Counted from the first letter of the stretch, positions 24,676-35,464 are shown. The stretch: DNA of 39,890 bases from Streptomyces sp. SID14436 (GCF_010548465.1 NZ_JAAGMD010000367.1:1-39890); one strand, 5' to 3'. Notes: generated by a model from the sequence alone, not told the origin. A program made the numbers and translations.

Positions 24676-26151
24676 TCAGCGCTTGCGCCGCCTCCCCCGG
24701 CCACCGCGCGAGGAGGCCGCACGGGCCTCCGGCACCGTCCCGCCCTCCGCGGCTGCTGCGGCGGCCTGCGCGCGGGGCCGGGCCGACGGGCGGTCCGCCG
24801 AGACCACCAGGGCGGCCAGCGCCGTGGTGACCGGCACGGAGGCGACCAGACCGATCGAACCGATGAGCGTCCGCACGATCTCCTCCGCCACCAGCTCACT
24901 GTTGGCGACCGTGCCGACTCCGCTCTGCGCGATGGAGAACAGCAGCAGCAGGGGCAGCGCCGCCCCCGCGTAGGCGAGGACGAGGGTGTTGACCACGGAC
25001 GCGATGTGGTCGCGGCCGATCCTGATGCCGGCCCGGTAGAGCGCGCGCCGGCTCATCAGCGGGTTGGCCTCGTGCAGTTCCCAGACCGCGGACGTCTGCG
25101 TGACCGTGACGTCGTCCAGCACACCCAGCGAACCGATGATGACGCCGGCCAGGAGCAGGCCGCTCATGTCGATCCCCGGGTACAGCCCGTGGATGAGGCC
25201 GGTGTTGTCGTCGGTGTTCCCGGTCAGCGCGGCCCAGCCGATGAAGACCGAGCCGAGGACGCCGATCAGCAGCAGGGAGATCAGGGTGCCCAGCACGGCG
25301 ACCGACGTCCGGGCCGACATGCCGTGGCACAGGTACAACGCCATCAGCATGATGGCGCTCGCCCCGACCACCGCGACCGCCAGCGGGTTCGAGCCCTGCA
25401 GGACGGCGGGCAGGATGAAGAAGTTGAGCACCATGAAGCTCACGGCCAGCGAGACCAGCGCCATGACCCCGCGCAGCCGTCCCACGACCACCACGGCGAG
25501 CGCGAAGATGCCGGCCAGCAGAGCCAGGGGGAAGCGCCGGTTCACATCGGTGACCGAGTACTGCAGGTCCTCCGGCGCGGACGGCTCGTAGGCGACCACG
25601 ACCTCCTGGTCGCGGCTCAGCTGCCGGGACTGGTCGGGCTGCACGATCTCGGTGAACGTACGGCCCTTGTCCTGGCCGGTGTCGACCCGGATCGTGGCCT
25701 TCTTGCAGGTGCCGTCCGCCTGTTGCTGGGCCGAGGAGCCCTCCGCCGTCGACGTGTCACCGGTCGGCACCCCTCCGGACGCGTTGACGGACTTGCAGCT
25801 GACCTCGACCACCTCGGTGACCGTGGCCTGCTGGGTCTGCCGGTCGAAGCCGACGCCGGTGCGCTCGTGCCCGGGGGCACCGCCGGGCCACAGCACCACC
25901 AGGCCGGTCAGCACGGCCGCGGCGAACGGGATCAGGATCGCAGCGATCACCCTGCGCAGGTGCCGCGAGACGGGGGCCGCCGGGCCGTGACTGTGACCGT
26001 GCCCGTGGGAGTGGCCGGCGCCCGGCCCCGGATGTCCATGGCCCGGCTCCGGGCCGGCCCCGGTGCCCTGGCCCGGGACACCGCCGTTTCCGGCGCCGGA
26101 TCCGCGGGGTGGTTCGGGCGGGGGGTACGGAGGATGGTGCGTCGAGGTCAC
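24676..26151 (-). CDS. YibE/F-family polytopic membrane protein
   Basis: 491 residues. A Pro/Gly-rich N-terminus contains a His-rich stretch (GHSHGHGHSHG, about 46-56), then TM1 (about 67-87), an extracytoplasmic region of about 140 residues with two Cys (VSCKSV, GTCKKA), and about seven C-terminal helices. The family signatures are GIDMSGLLLAGVIIGSLGVLDDVTVTQ and NTLVLAYAGAALPLL. The C-terminus is Arg/Lys-rich. The GTG start gives MTSTHHPPYPPP. Function of the family is unknown; the His run suggests metal binding. It converges on ssgA. Confidence 0.85.
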   Translation of the reverse strand: MTSTHHPPYPPPEPPRGSGAGNGGVPGQGTGAGPEPGHGHPGPGAGHSHGHGHSHGPAAPVSRHLRRVIAAILIPFAAAVLTGLVVLWPGGAPGHERTGVGFDRQTQQATVTEVVEVSCKSVNASGGVPTGDTSTAEGSSAQQQADGTCKKATIRVDTGQDKGRTFTEIVQPDQSRQLSRDQEVVVAYEPSAPEDLQYSVTDVNRRFPLALLAGIFALAVVVVGRLRGVMALVSLAVSFMVLNFFILPAVLQGSNPLAVAVVGASAIMLMALYLCHGMSARTSVAVLGTLISLLLIGVLGSVFIGWAALTGNTDDNTGLIHGLYPGIDMSGLLLAGVIIGSLGVLDDVTVTQTSAVWELHEANPLMSRRALYRAGIRIGRDHIASVVNTLVLAYAGAALPLLLLFSIAQSGVGTVANSELVAEEIVRTLIGSIGLVASVPVTTALAALVVSADRPSARPRAQAAAAAAEGGTVPEARAASSRGGRGRRRKR

Positions 26152-26284
26152 CGCCCGATCATCGCAAGAACGGTGGGGGCCCTCTGGTCACCGCGCCAGA
26201 ACGGACGCTAGCGTGGGGGCACCTTTTGTACACGCGGGAGCTCGGAGCACCGGGCTGAGAGGGCGCTGACCTCCGTTCCAGCGA

Positions 26285-26300
26285 CGTTTCACATGAAACA
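26285..26300. other. Degenerate parS-like site inside the TPP riboswitch
   Basis: CGTTTCACATGAAACA, 14/16, with CACATG replacing the CACGTG core. ParB binding may be weakened or lost. Confidence 0.5.
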
Positions 26301-26317
26301 TCACCGAGTCCGAGTGA

Positions 26318-26333
26318 TGTTTCACACGGAACG
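26318..26333. other. Second, weaker parS-like half-site inside the TPP riboswitch
   Basis: TGTTTCACACGGAACG keeps one intact half (TGTTTCAC) and differs at four positions in the other half. It forms an inverted repeat with the 26285 site. Confidence 0.35.
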
Positions 26334-26393
26334 CCGTCCGACGGAAGCCGCTGCGTCGACCGCCGAACCTGTTACCGGGTAATGCCGGCGTAG

Positions 26394-28220
<1,827 letters not shown>

Positions 28221-28263
28221 CGCGCCCTCCAGGCCCTGAGCCGGGCCTGCACGACGCACGGAC

Positions 28264-28303
28264 GGTGGTGGTGCCCGCGGTCCCCGACCCGGGCACCGCC
28301 ACC
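28264..28303 (+). terminator. thiC terminator
   Basis: A 14-bp stem with one G-U pair (arms 28264-28277 and 28290-28303) and a 12-nt loop, 43 bp after the thiC stop. Confidence 0.75.
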
Positions 28304-28436
28304 GGACGACAGGGTGGTCTCCCCGCCGGACCGGGCGAGTCCCCCGGACGGCGGCCCGGCACCGGTCCCCCGGCGTCGCCGTCCGGCCGGCGCCGGCACG
28401 GTGGGTTCCGGCCATGGAGGAGGGCAGACTGGGCGC

Positions 28437-29918
28437 ATGACAGCCACACCGATGAGCAAGGGTTCCAACCTTCCGGTCCATGCCCCGGTGGTGCGCGTCG
28501 AACTCGCCTGGGGCACCGGTCCCGGGGTGCCCGACGTCGACGCCTCGGCCCTGCTGCTGACCGACACCGGACGGGTGCGGGACGACGGCGACTTCGTCTT
28601 CTACAACCAGCCCCGCCACTCGTCCGACGCCGTGACGCACCGCGGCAAGCTGGCCGCGGCCGGCGGCTCGACCGACACGCTGGAGGTCGACCTCCGCGGG
28701 CTCGAGCCCGCCGTCGAGCGGATCGTGCTGTGCGCGTCGGCGGACGGCGGCACCTTCGGTCAGGTCCCGGGCCTGGTACTGCGGCTGTTCGACGCCGGGA
28801 CGGGAGCAGAGCTGGCCCGGTTCGACATGGCGGCCGGCACGGAGACGGCCTTCATTGGCGGTGAGCTGTACCGGCGGCAGGGGGAGTGGAAGTTCCGGGC
28901 GGTGGGCCAGGGCTACGCCTCCGGACTCGCCGGACTGGCCACCGACTTCGGCATCTCGGTGGACGACGCTCCCCCGGCCGCGCCCACCACCCCGGCGGCA
29001 CCCCCGCAGGCTCCGCCGGCCGTTCCCCCGGCACCGCCCGCCGGGACGCCGTACCCGTCGCAGCCCGCCCCGCCTGCCATGCCCCAGACCGCACCCCCGG
29101 CCGTACCTCCCGCGCCCGCTCCGGCGGCTCCGCCCGGTCCCGGGACGGCCCCGCGGCTCACCAAGGGGGAGGAGCGGCTGCCGGTGGACATGCGCAAGCG
29201 GTTGTCCCTGCGCAAGGAACAGGTCGCGGTGAGCCTGCAGAAGCACGGGGCGACCGGGGTCACCGCCCGCGTCGTGCTCGTCCTGGACGCCTCCGGGTCG
29301 ATGTCCTTCCTGTACTCCAGGGGCGTCGTGGCCGACGTCGTCGAGCGCATGGCCGCGGTCGCGGCTCAGCTGGACGACGACGGCGAGATGCAGGCCTGGA
29401 CGTTCGCCTCGCATCCGGCACGGCTGCCGGATCTGCGGCTCGGCGAGCTGCCCGAGTGGCTGCGGCTCCATGTGCGGGTGGGGGAGATGAGCCTCTTCCG
29501 GCGCCGCGGCCGCAAGAAGGGGCTGGACCCGAACCAGGTCGACATGCGCGCGGTCGGCATCCAGAACGAGGAGCAGAAGGTCATCGCCGAGGTGCGTTCC
29601 TTCGTCCGGGACCATCCGGCGTCGGCGCCCACCCTGGTGCTGTTCTTCTCCGACGGCGGTGTCTACCGCAACGCGGAGATCGAGCGGGAGCTCCGGGACG
29701 CGGTGGAGGAGCCGATCTTCTGGCAGTTCGTGGGGCTCGGCAGAGCCGACTACGGCGTGCTGGAACGGTTCGACACCCTGCCCGGCCGGCGCGTCGACAA
29801 CGTCGGGTTCTTCGCCGTCGACGACATCGGCACGGTGCCGGACCCGGAGCTGTACGACCGTCTGCTGTCGGAGTTCCCGTCGTGGATCGCGGCCGCGGGC
29901 CGGGCGGGCATTCTCTGA
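28437..29918 (+). CDS. TerD-VWA fusion protein (tellurium/stress response type)
   Basis: 493 residues. The N-terminal TerD domain (about 1-175) shows [40 protein letters not shown], and [19 protein letters not shown] Pro/Ala-rich linker (about 180-245) leads to a C-terminal von Willebrand A domain with the MIDAS motif LDASGSMSF near residue 284, and [10 protein letters not shown]. TerD domains bind calcium, and VWA partners assemble Ter membrane complexes; the fusion suggests a self-contained scaffold. GGAGGAGGG precedes the ATG; MSKGSN at 28452 is an alternative start. It converges on a two-TM protein gene. Confidence 0.9.
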   Translation: MTATPMSKGSNLPVHAPVVRVELAWGTGPGVPDVDASALLLTDTGRVRDDGDFVFYNQPRHSSDAVTHRGKLAAAGGSTDTLEVDLRGLEPAVERIVLCASADGGTFGQVPGLVLRLFDAGTGAELARFDMAAGTETAFIGGELYRRQGEWKFRAVGQGYASGLAGLATDFGISVDDAPPAAPTTPAAPPQAPPAVPPAPPAGTPYPSQPAPPAMPQTAPPAVPPAPAPAAPPGPGTAPRLTKGEERLPVDMRKRLSLRKEQVAVSLQKHGATGVTARVVLVLDASGSMSFLYSRGVVADVVERMAAVAAQLDDDGEMQAWTFASHPARLPDLRLGELPEWLRLHVRVGEMSLFRRRGRKKGLDPNQVDMRAVGIQNEEQKVIAEVRSFVRDHPASAPTLVLFFSDGGVYRNAEIERELRDAVEEPIFWQFVGLGRADYGVLERFDTLPGRRVDNVGFFAVDDIGTVPDPELYDRLLSEFPSWIAAAGRAGIL

Positions 29919-30002
29919 CCGGCGGACGGGCGCGTGGTCACCGTGCCCCCGACTGTGCCCCCGTGCACCTCCCGCCGGGGAGGCCAGGACGCACGCACCG
30001 CG

Positions 30003-30028
30003 GCCCCCGGACCGTCCGGTCCCGGGGC
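30003..30028. terminator. Bidirectional hairpin terminator
   Basis: An 11-bp stem with one mismatch (GCCCCCGGACC / GGTCCCGGGGC) and a 4-nt loop, between the convergent TerD-VWA and two-TM genes. Confidence 0.65.
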
Positions 30029-30092
30029 ACATTCGGCCCTCCCCCCGGCTCACGCCCCGTGGGGAGCGCGAGCCGGCGGCCGGTCCGTCCGG

Positions 30093-30959
30093 CTACTCCG
30101 GCTGGTGTTCCGGTCCGCCGAAGTCCGGGCTGCTGTAGTCCGGGCTCGAGTAGCTCGGCCGGCCGCTGGCCGGCCCCTCGTCGGGGCTGCTGAACCCCGG
30201 CCGGTCGTAGCCGAGCTGCGGGATGCGCCCGGCCGGCGTGCCGGGCCCCGACCGGTGCAGTGCCGCGGCGGCGCCCGGGTCGGCCAGGGCGTCGCGCAGG
30301 AACGGCACGATGCCGCGCTCCAGGAGGGCTTCCCGCCAGGCCTCCCTGGCCCGCGCCAGTTCCTCGTCGGCCTGCGCGTACGGCCCGCTGTGTGCCGAGG
30401 GCTTGTTGCGCAGTGCGGTGAGCAGCAGTCCCACGGCGGCGACGAGGATGGCGACCGCCGTCACCGCGCCGAACACCCAGCCGGTGGTGAGCATGGTGCG
30501 GGCGAAGGCGGCGTCCGGGTCGACGGCCCGCAGGACGTAGCCGACGAGCAGGAAGATCACGGCAGCGGTGCCGGCCAGGACGGGCGCCAGGACGGCGACG
30601 ACGGCGACGGCGCCCGCGCCGGCGGTCTCGGCGACCTCTCCCATGGTGGCGGCGAGTCCCACCGCGCCGCCGCCGGTCTCCTCGGAGCCCGCGTCGCGGA
30701 CGGCCGGGGCGGTGTGCCCCGGTGGGTGGCGCAGTTCCTCACGGACCTTGACGTAGTGCTGGTACTCGTTCGCCGCGGCCGCCGCGATGATCGCGGTGGC
30801 GTTGAGCGCCATGGTGCGCAGTTGCTCGGTGTTGAGCCGCTGTCCGACAGCGGTCAGTCCGGGACGGTGTGGTGCGGTGCGCAGCGCCTCATCGAGAACC
30901 CGCTCGTACTCCGGGCGGTCCTCGCTCATCAGGTACTGCGGAACGCTGTTCATGTGCAT
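30093..30959 (-). CDS. Two-TM membrane protein of unknown function
   Basis: 288 residues from ATG 30959 (GGAG 10 nt upstream); ATG 30953 is possible. Residues 1-80 are helical (PEYERVLDEALRTAPHRPGLTAVGQRLN). Two long hydrophobic helices lie at about 115-145 (VVAVLAPVLAGTAAVIFLLVG) and 155-180. They are followed by a cytoplasmic helix (ADEELARAREAWREALLERGIVPFLRDAL) and a disordered tail with SSPDYSSPDFGG repeats. I do not recognise a characterised family. It lies between a Ter-type protein and a phosphatase. Confidence 0.72.
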   Translation of the reverse strand: MHMNSVPQYLMSEDRPEYERVLDEALRTAPHRPGLTAVGQRLNTEQLRTMALNATAIIAAAAANEYQHYVKVREELRHPPGHTAPAVRDAGSEETGGGAVGLAATMGEVAETAGAGAVAVVAVLAPVLAGTAAVIFLLVGYVLRAVDPDAAFARTMLTTGWVFGAVTAVAILVAAVGLLLTALRNKPSAHSGPYAQADEELARAREAWREALLERGIVPFLRDALADPGAAAALHRSGPGTPAGRIPQLGYDRPGFSSPDEGPASGRPSYSSPDYSSPDFGGPEHQPE

Positions 30960-31113
30960 CCCCCGATGCTCCGTAGGGCTTGGGGCTCGGCATGCTGACG
31001 AGCCGTCGGGCAGAAACGGAGGGGAGCCTGCTACGGATAAGCCGATGGTAGAGCGGTGACGGCGCGCGGTGACAGGGGGTTTACCGAAATTGACACGCGT
31101 CGGCCGCCTGTCG

Positions 31114-31133
31114 GGGCCGCCCGGTGGCGGCCC
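31114..31133 (-). terminator. Hairpin downstream of the phosphatase gene
   Basis: An 8-bp stem (GGGCCGCC / GGCGGCCC) with a CGGT loop, about 20 bp past the metallophosphoesterase stop on the minus strand. Confidence 0.6.
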
Positions 31134-31153
31134 GGAAGCGGCCGGCTGAAGCC

Positions 31154-32230
31154 TCAGGCGTGCAGGGGCAGTTGCCGGACCAGCAGCTTTCCGGCCATCG
31201 TCACGCCGCCGTCCATCGCGATGGCGAGCCCGTCGGCGTAGACGTGCGGTCCTTCGATGACGGGCCCGCGGTCGTCCTCGCCGTCCTCGGAGCCGACTTC
31301 GCCCAGGAGATAGGGAATCGGGCTGTGCCCGTGAACGACCCGGGTGCCGCCGTACGTATCCAGCAGGGAGCGCACCGCGTCGGCACCGCCCTCGTCCCGG
31401 AAGGAGAAGCGCTTGGTGAACTTGCGGAACAGGTCCCAGACCTCGTCCGCGTCGTTGCGGGTGATCGTCTCGCGGACGGTGTCGTTGACCTCTTCGATGG
31501 ACCGGCCGTAGTCGAGGTAGGCCGTGGTGTCGGAGTGCAGCAGCAGGTGGCCGTCGACCTCCTCGACGGCGTCCAGGCGGGACATCCACTGCAGGTGGTG
31601 GTCCTGGAGGCGGTCCATGTCGGTCTTCTGTCCGCCGTTGAGCAGCCAGGCCGCCTGGAAGGTGGCGGTGCCCGCCCCGGAGTTGACGGGGGTGTCGCCG
31701 AACCGCTTGGCGCCCAGGAGCAGCAGCTCGTGGTTGCCCAGCAGGGCCTTGCAGTAGCCGCCGGCCGCCGCGGCCTCGGCGGACAGCCGCATCACGAGGT
31801 CGATGACGCCGATGCCGTCCGGGCCGCGGTCGGTGAAGTCGCCGAGGAACCACAGGCGCGCGGTGCCGGCGCACCACTGGCCCGCGGCGTCGATCAGGCC
31901 CTGCTCCTGCAGGGCGGCCACCAGTTCGTCGAGGTAGCCGTGGACGTCCCCGACGACGTACAGCGGACCGGGGCCCGTGGCGGACTGGGGGGCCGGAGCG
32001 GGCTCGGGTTCGACGGTCACCTGGACAGTGTCACCCCGATTGATGACGGGAAGGTCCCGCTGTGTGGGCGTGTATCCCTCGGGGTAGGTGTCCGCGACCG
32101 GCGGGACGACGTCGCCGGGATGCGTGCTGTGGGCGTACGGGCCGGTCTCGTGGACGTACGCGGGCACCCGGAAGTCGCGCACCGTCGCCGTGCGCTCCAC
32201 CTCGGGTCCCTGACCGGCCCCCTGAGTCAT
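31154..32230 (-). CDS. Calcineurin-like (PPP-type) metallophosphoesterase
   Basis: 358 residues. A disordered N-terminal 110 residues precede a PPP-family core: VVGDVHGYLDELV (GDxHG), FLGDFTDRGPDG (GDxxDRG), LLGNHELLLLG (GNHE), LLHSDT and VVHGHSPIP, the two-metal ligand set. It probably dephosphorylates protein Ser/Thr or a nucleotide. GGAGGGG lies 5 nt before ATG 32230, so the 28-residue upstream extension is rejected. Same strand as the two-TM gene (about 195 bp apart). Confidence 0.9.
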   Translation of the reverse strand: MTQGAGQGPEVERTATVRDFRVPAYVHETGPYAHSTHPGDVVPPVADTYPEGYTPTQRDLPVINRGDTVQVTVEPEPAPAPQSATGPGPLYVVGDVHGYLDELVAALQEQGLIDAAGQWCAGTARLWFLGDFTDRGPDGIGVIDLVMRLSAEAAAAGGYCKALLGNHELLLLGAKRFGDTPVNSGAGTATFQAAWLLNGGQKTDMDRLQDHHLQWMSRLDAVEEVDGHLLLHSDTTAYLDYGRSIEEVNDTVRETITRNDADEVWDLFRKFTKRFSFRDEGGADAVRSLLDTYGGTRVVHGHSPIPYLLGEVGSEDGEDDRGPVIEGPHVYADGLAIAMDGGVTMAGKLLVRQLPLHA

Positions 32231-32410
32231 CGACCCCTCCACCACCATCGCGCCGCGTCTGCACCGCATCGGACTGCCTGGTCGCAGCGGTCCGCGGTGT
32301 CGTGGGCCCATCATAGGAATGCGAATCCCGCCATGTGATGACCCAGGGGTGCTGAATCAGAACGGGGCTCCGGTTCGCCGCGGCTTTCGCCCCGATTAGG
32401 CCCGCTTCGC

Positions 32411-32445
32411 CACCCCCGAGCCCTTCCGGGAGGGGGCCGGGGGTG
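32411..32445 (-). terminator. Candidate terminator downstream of the LacI gene
   Basis: Outer stem CACCCCCG / CGGGGGTG with inner CCCT/AGGG pairing. It lies in the 372-bp gap between the phosphatase start and the LacI stop; a TATGAT-like -10 for the phosphatase may lie at 32317-32322 (minus strand). I see nothing else in this gap. Confidence 0.5.
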
Positions 32446-32602
32446 CGGGACGGGCGCGCGTTCGCCGGGCGGCCGGCCCGGTTCCCCCGGAGGAGTGGCG
32501 TCGGATGTCGGCCGTTTCACTCTCCGGGGCGGCACCCGTTCCCGGCCCGGGGCCCTTCCTGGTTCCCGCCGTCCCGGGCCCCGGTGCGGTGCGGCGGGCG
32601 GG

Positions 32603-33715
32603 TCACGTGCGCTCGGGAGACCTCGGCGGGCTGACCGTCGTGCGGGGCGGCCGGCGCTGCGAGGAGGTGCGCACGATCAGCTCCGTCGGTATCACCTGCT
32701 CGACCGGCTGGTCGGAGGCGACGCCCTCGATCGCGTCGATGAGCAGCTGGACCACGGCCGTACCGATTCGGCGGGGCTTGAGGGAGAGGGTGGTGATCGG
32801 CGGCTCGGTGTTGGCGTACACGGTGGACTCGCTGCAGCAGACGAGCAGCAGGTCCTCCGGGACGCGCAGGCCGTAGCGGCGCGCTGCGGCCAGCAGGTCG
32901 GTGCCGTTGGGGTCGAACAGGCCGTAGACGGCGTCCGGGCGGTCGGGGCGGGCGAGGAGCCGGTCGGCGGCGACGGCGCCCGCGCACGGGTCGTGGGCCG
33001 GGTAGGACTCGTAGACCGGGTCCTGTCCCACGCGCTCGCACCAGCGCAGGTACGCGGTGGTGGACAGGTGCGTGTAGGTGTCGGTGGTGGTCCCGGTGAG
33101 CAGGCCGATCCGGCGGGCACCGGCGTCGGCGAGGTGGTCCAGGATGCCGAGGACGGCGGCCTCGTGATCGTTGTCCACCCAGGCGGTGACCGGGAGGGAG
33201 CCGGCCGGGCGGCCGTCGGAGACGACCGGTAAGCCCTGCCGGACGAGTTCGCTGACGACCGGGTCGTGGTCGGAGGGGTCGATGACGACCGTGCCGTCCA
33301 GGGCGACGTTGGACCACACGTCGTGCCGGGAGGTCGCGGGGAGGATCACGAGGGCGTAGCCGCGGGCGAGCGCGGCGGAGGTGGCGGCGCGCGCCATCTC
33401 CGCGAAGTACGCGAACTCGGTGAAGGTGAAAGGTTCATCCCCGTACGTGGTCACGGTCAGGCCGATGAGTCCCGACTTGCCGGTGCGGAGCGTGCGGGCG
33501 GCGGCCGAGGGGCGGTAGCCCAGTCTGTCGGCGACCTCGCGGACATGGCGCCGGGTGGCGTCCGGGAGCCTGCCCTTGCCGTTGAGGGCGTCGGAGACGG
33601 TCGTGATGGAGACTCCGGCGGCGGCGGCCACATCCCTGATGCCCGCTCGTCCCGGCCGGCTGCCTCGGCGTGAGGTTTCCGCGCGGCTCACCTGGTGCTT
33701 CCCTGCTGCTGTCAT
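32603..33715 (-). CDS. LacI-family repressor with a TTA codon
   Basis: 370 residues from ATG 33715; the frame extends to a GTG at 33781, but no ribosome site supports it. The HTH GIRDVAAAAGVSITTVSDALNGKGRLPDATRRHVREVADRLGYRPS (about 25-70) is the classical LacI headpiece with hinge helix. The effector domain follows (GLIGLTVTTYGDEP to the C-terminus). Codon 162 (33230-33232) is TTA, implying dependence on bldA tRNA. No sugar operon adjoins it, so the targets are unknown. I recall a TTA-containing LacI gene at this position in S. coelicolor, unverified. Confidence 0.9.
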   Translation of the reverse strand: MTAAGKHQVSRAETSRRGSRPGRAGIRDVAAAAGVSITTVSDALNGKGRLPDATRRHVREVADRLGYRPSAAARTLRTGKSGLIGLTVTTYGDEPFTFTEFAYFAEMARAATSAALARGYALVILPATSRHDVWSNVALDGTVVIDPSDHDPVVSELVRQGLPVVSDGRPAGSLPVTAWVDNDHEAAVLGILDHLADAGARRIGLLTGTTTDTYTHLSTTAYLRWCERVGQDPVYESYPAHDPCAGAVAADRLLARPDRPDAVYGLFDPNGTDLLAAARRYGLRVPEDLLLVCCSESTVYANTEPPITTLSLKPRRIGTAVVQLLIDAIEGVASDQPVEQVIPTELIVRTSSQRRPPRTTVSPPRSPERT

Positions 33716-33828
33716 GGCGAGCCGATAGTAGGGCTCATGCGGTGGGGTAGGGCGGGCGCATATGCACGCGTTGACAGGCACGTTTTTGCATGATCAACAA
33801 CGCCCAACCTCCATGGAAACCAAGGAAG

Positions 33829-33841
33829 TTGAACGTTCCAA
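33829..33841. promoter_or_regulatory. LacI-type half-palindrome in the LacI/hisC divergent gap
   Basis: TTGAACGTTCCAA contains the perfect core GAACGTTC with partly symmetric flanks, 114 bp upstream of the LacI start. It could be an autoregulatory operator. The remaining 457-bp gap is unusually AT-rich for this window (around 33780-33850 and 33950-33965). Confidence 0.3.
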
Positions 33842-34067
33842 TTCACGGAACTGACGTCTCGACCCGCACGTACCTGCCAAGGGTCCGATGTTGCGAAGAG
33901 GTCTCAACTCACCTGCACGAGGGATGCGCGCCACGGCGTGAACCACCGGCGCATAGATATATGTGAGGCGCGCCCCCTGTGCGCGCGCCCTTCATGCGGC
34001 TTCGGGTGATCTTGCCCCGGTGTCCCCGGAGGAAGAAGCCCGGCGGGACCCGCGCGGCCCGCACATC

Positions 34068-34094
34068 CCGCTGCGCCACCGCTCTACGCAGCGG
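34068..34094 (+). promoter_or_regulatory. Hairpin in the hisC leader
   Basis: An 8-bp perfect stem (CCGCTGCG / CGCAGCGG) with an 11-nt loop, about 80 bp before the hisC GTG. Could be a leader structure; no leader peptide is evident. Confidence 0.35.
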
Positions 34095-34172
34095 AGGGGA
34101 ATCCTCATAAGGTGAGCAGTATTGGATGTCGGCGGCGGTCATGGGCCGCCGGTCTTCGCGAGGAGGACTGCG

Positions 34173-35252
34173 GTGAGCGAGACGAGCCCCAAGCTGCGCG
34201 CCGAGCTGGAGGGGATCCCCACCTACAAGCCGGGCAGGCCGGCCGCGGCCGGAGGGCCCGCCGCCTACAAGCTGTCCTCGAACGAGAACCCCTACCCGCC
34301 GCTCCCGGGTGTCATGGAGACCGTCGCCGCCGCGGCCTCGTCCTTCAACCGCTACCCGGACATGGCGTGCACGGCGCTGATGGCCGAGCTGTCCGAGCGG
34401 TTCGCGGTGCCGGTCTCCCACCTGGCCACCGGAACCGGTTCGGTGGGCGTCGCCCAGCAACTGCTCCAGGCCACCTCGGGCCCCGGCGACGAGGTGATCT
34501 ACGCCTGGCGCTCCTTCGAGGCGTACCCGATCATCACGCAGATCAGCGGGGCGACCTCCGTGCAGGTGCCGCTGACGCCGGGCGATGTGCACGACCTGGA
34601 CGCGATGGCCGACGCGATCACCGACCGCACGCGCCTGATCTTCGTCTGCAACCCCAACAACCCCACCGGCACGGTGGTGCGGCGGGCCGAGCTGGAGCGC
34701 TTCCTGGACCGGGTGCCGCAGGACGTCCTGGTGGTGCTGGACGAGGCGTACCGCGAGTTCATCCGCGACCCCGAGGTGCCCGACGGCGTCGAGATCTACC
34801 GGGAGCGGCCCAACGTCTGCGTGCTGCGCACCTTCTCCAAGGCCTACGGGCTGGCCGGGCTGCGCGTCGGCTTCGCGATCGCCCACGAGCCGGTGGCCGC
34901 GGCGCTGCGCAAGACGGCGGTCCCGTTCGGGGTGAGCCAGATCGCGCAGGAGGCGGCGATCGCCTCGCTGCGGGCGGAGGACGAGCTCATCGGCCGGGTG
35001 GGTTCGCTGGTGTGTGAGCGCAACCGGGTGGTCGAGGGGCTGCGCGAGCAGGGCTGGACGGTGCCGGAGACGCAGGCCAACTTCGTCTGGCTGCGGCTGG
35101 GGGAGCGCACGGTGGAGTTCGCGCAGGCGTGCGAGCAGGCCGGGGTGGTCGTCCGGCCGTTCGCCGGTGAGGGCGTGCGGGTGACGGTCGGGGAGACCGA
35201 GGCGAACGACATCTTCCTGAAGACGACGGAGGCCTTCCGCAGGGAGGTCTGA
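34173..35252 (+). CDS. hisC: Histidinol-phosphate/aromatic aminotransferase
   Basis: 359 residues of the aminotransferase class I/II HisC group: [15 protein letters not shown], the PLP-contacting [11 protein letters not shown] and LDEAYREF, the Schiff-base Lys in [15 protein letters not shown], and the C-terminal [15 protein letters not shown] 34173 has AGGAGG at 6 nt; an upstream ATG at 34122 lacks one. It stands alone rather than in a his operon, so it is probably the second hisC-like copy. Phenylalanine or aromatic aminotransferase (Pat) is an equally possible activity. A perfect terminator follows. Confidence 0.85.
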   Translation: MSETSPKLRAELEGIPTYKPGRPAAAGGPAAYKLSSNENPYPPLPGVMETVAAAASSFNRYPDMACTALMAELSERFAVPVSHLATGTGSVGVAQQLLQATSGPGDEVIYAWRSFEAYPIITQISGATSVQVPLTPGDVHDLDAMADAITDRTRLIFVCNPNNPTGTVVRRAELERFLDRVPQDVLVVLDEAYREFIRDPEVPDGVEIYRERPNVCVLRTFSKAYGLAGLRVGFAIAHEPVAAALRKTAVPFGVSQIAQEAAIASLRAEDELIGRVGSLVCERNRVVEGLREQGWTVPETQANFVWLRLGERTVEFAQACEQAGVVVRPFAGEGVRVTVGETEANDIFLKTTEAFRREV

Positions 35253-35276
35253 GTCCGAACGACGACACGTGTGTCG

Positions 35277-35308
35277 GGGCGGCCGGCGGGTGATCCCGCC
35301 GGCCGCCC
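35277..35308. terminator. hisC terminator
   Basis: A 14-bp perfect GC stem (GGGCGGCCGGCGGG / complement) with a TGAT loop, 24 bp after the hisC stop. Confidence 0.9.
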
Positions 35309-35429
35309 GCGTGTGGGGGCGCGGCAGCGGCCTGGTGCCGACCGCTCCCGGGACGGCCTCCGGCGCCCGGTGATGCAGAGGGGTTGACATCACAGGGGAC
35401 CCCCCTTCCGGATGCGAAAAGCAGTACGT

Positions 35430-35464
35430 CATAATTGCTTGTGAATGTGAACGCGTTCACAAGC
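35430..35464 (+). promoter_or_regulatory. cydA promoter -10 and Rex operator
   Basis: TGTGAACGCGTTCACA (35446-35461) is a perfect palindrome and, as ATGTGAACGCGTTCACAA, matches the Rex operator TTGTGAA-N4-TTCACAA at all but one base. A -10-like CATAAT at 35430-35435 would put the transcript start on the operator. A second arm, GCTTGTGAA (35437-35445), is also complementary to TTCACAAGC (35456-35464). Rex represses cyd genes at low NADH/NAD+ in Streptomyces, which is established. Confidence 0.9.

Noticed and set aside
32343..32420. Region considered as a tRNA or small RNA gene
   Set aside because: No cloverleaf with conserved T-loop and anticodon arm can be drawn; the only structure is a terminator-like hairpin.
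35448..35459. GAACGCGTTC in the cydA promoter considered as a LexA box
   Set aside because: The LexA box needs a 4-nt spacer between GAAC and GTTC; here it is 2 nt, and the wider palindrome fits Rex.
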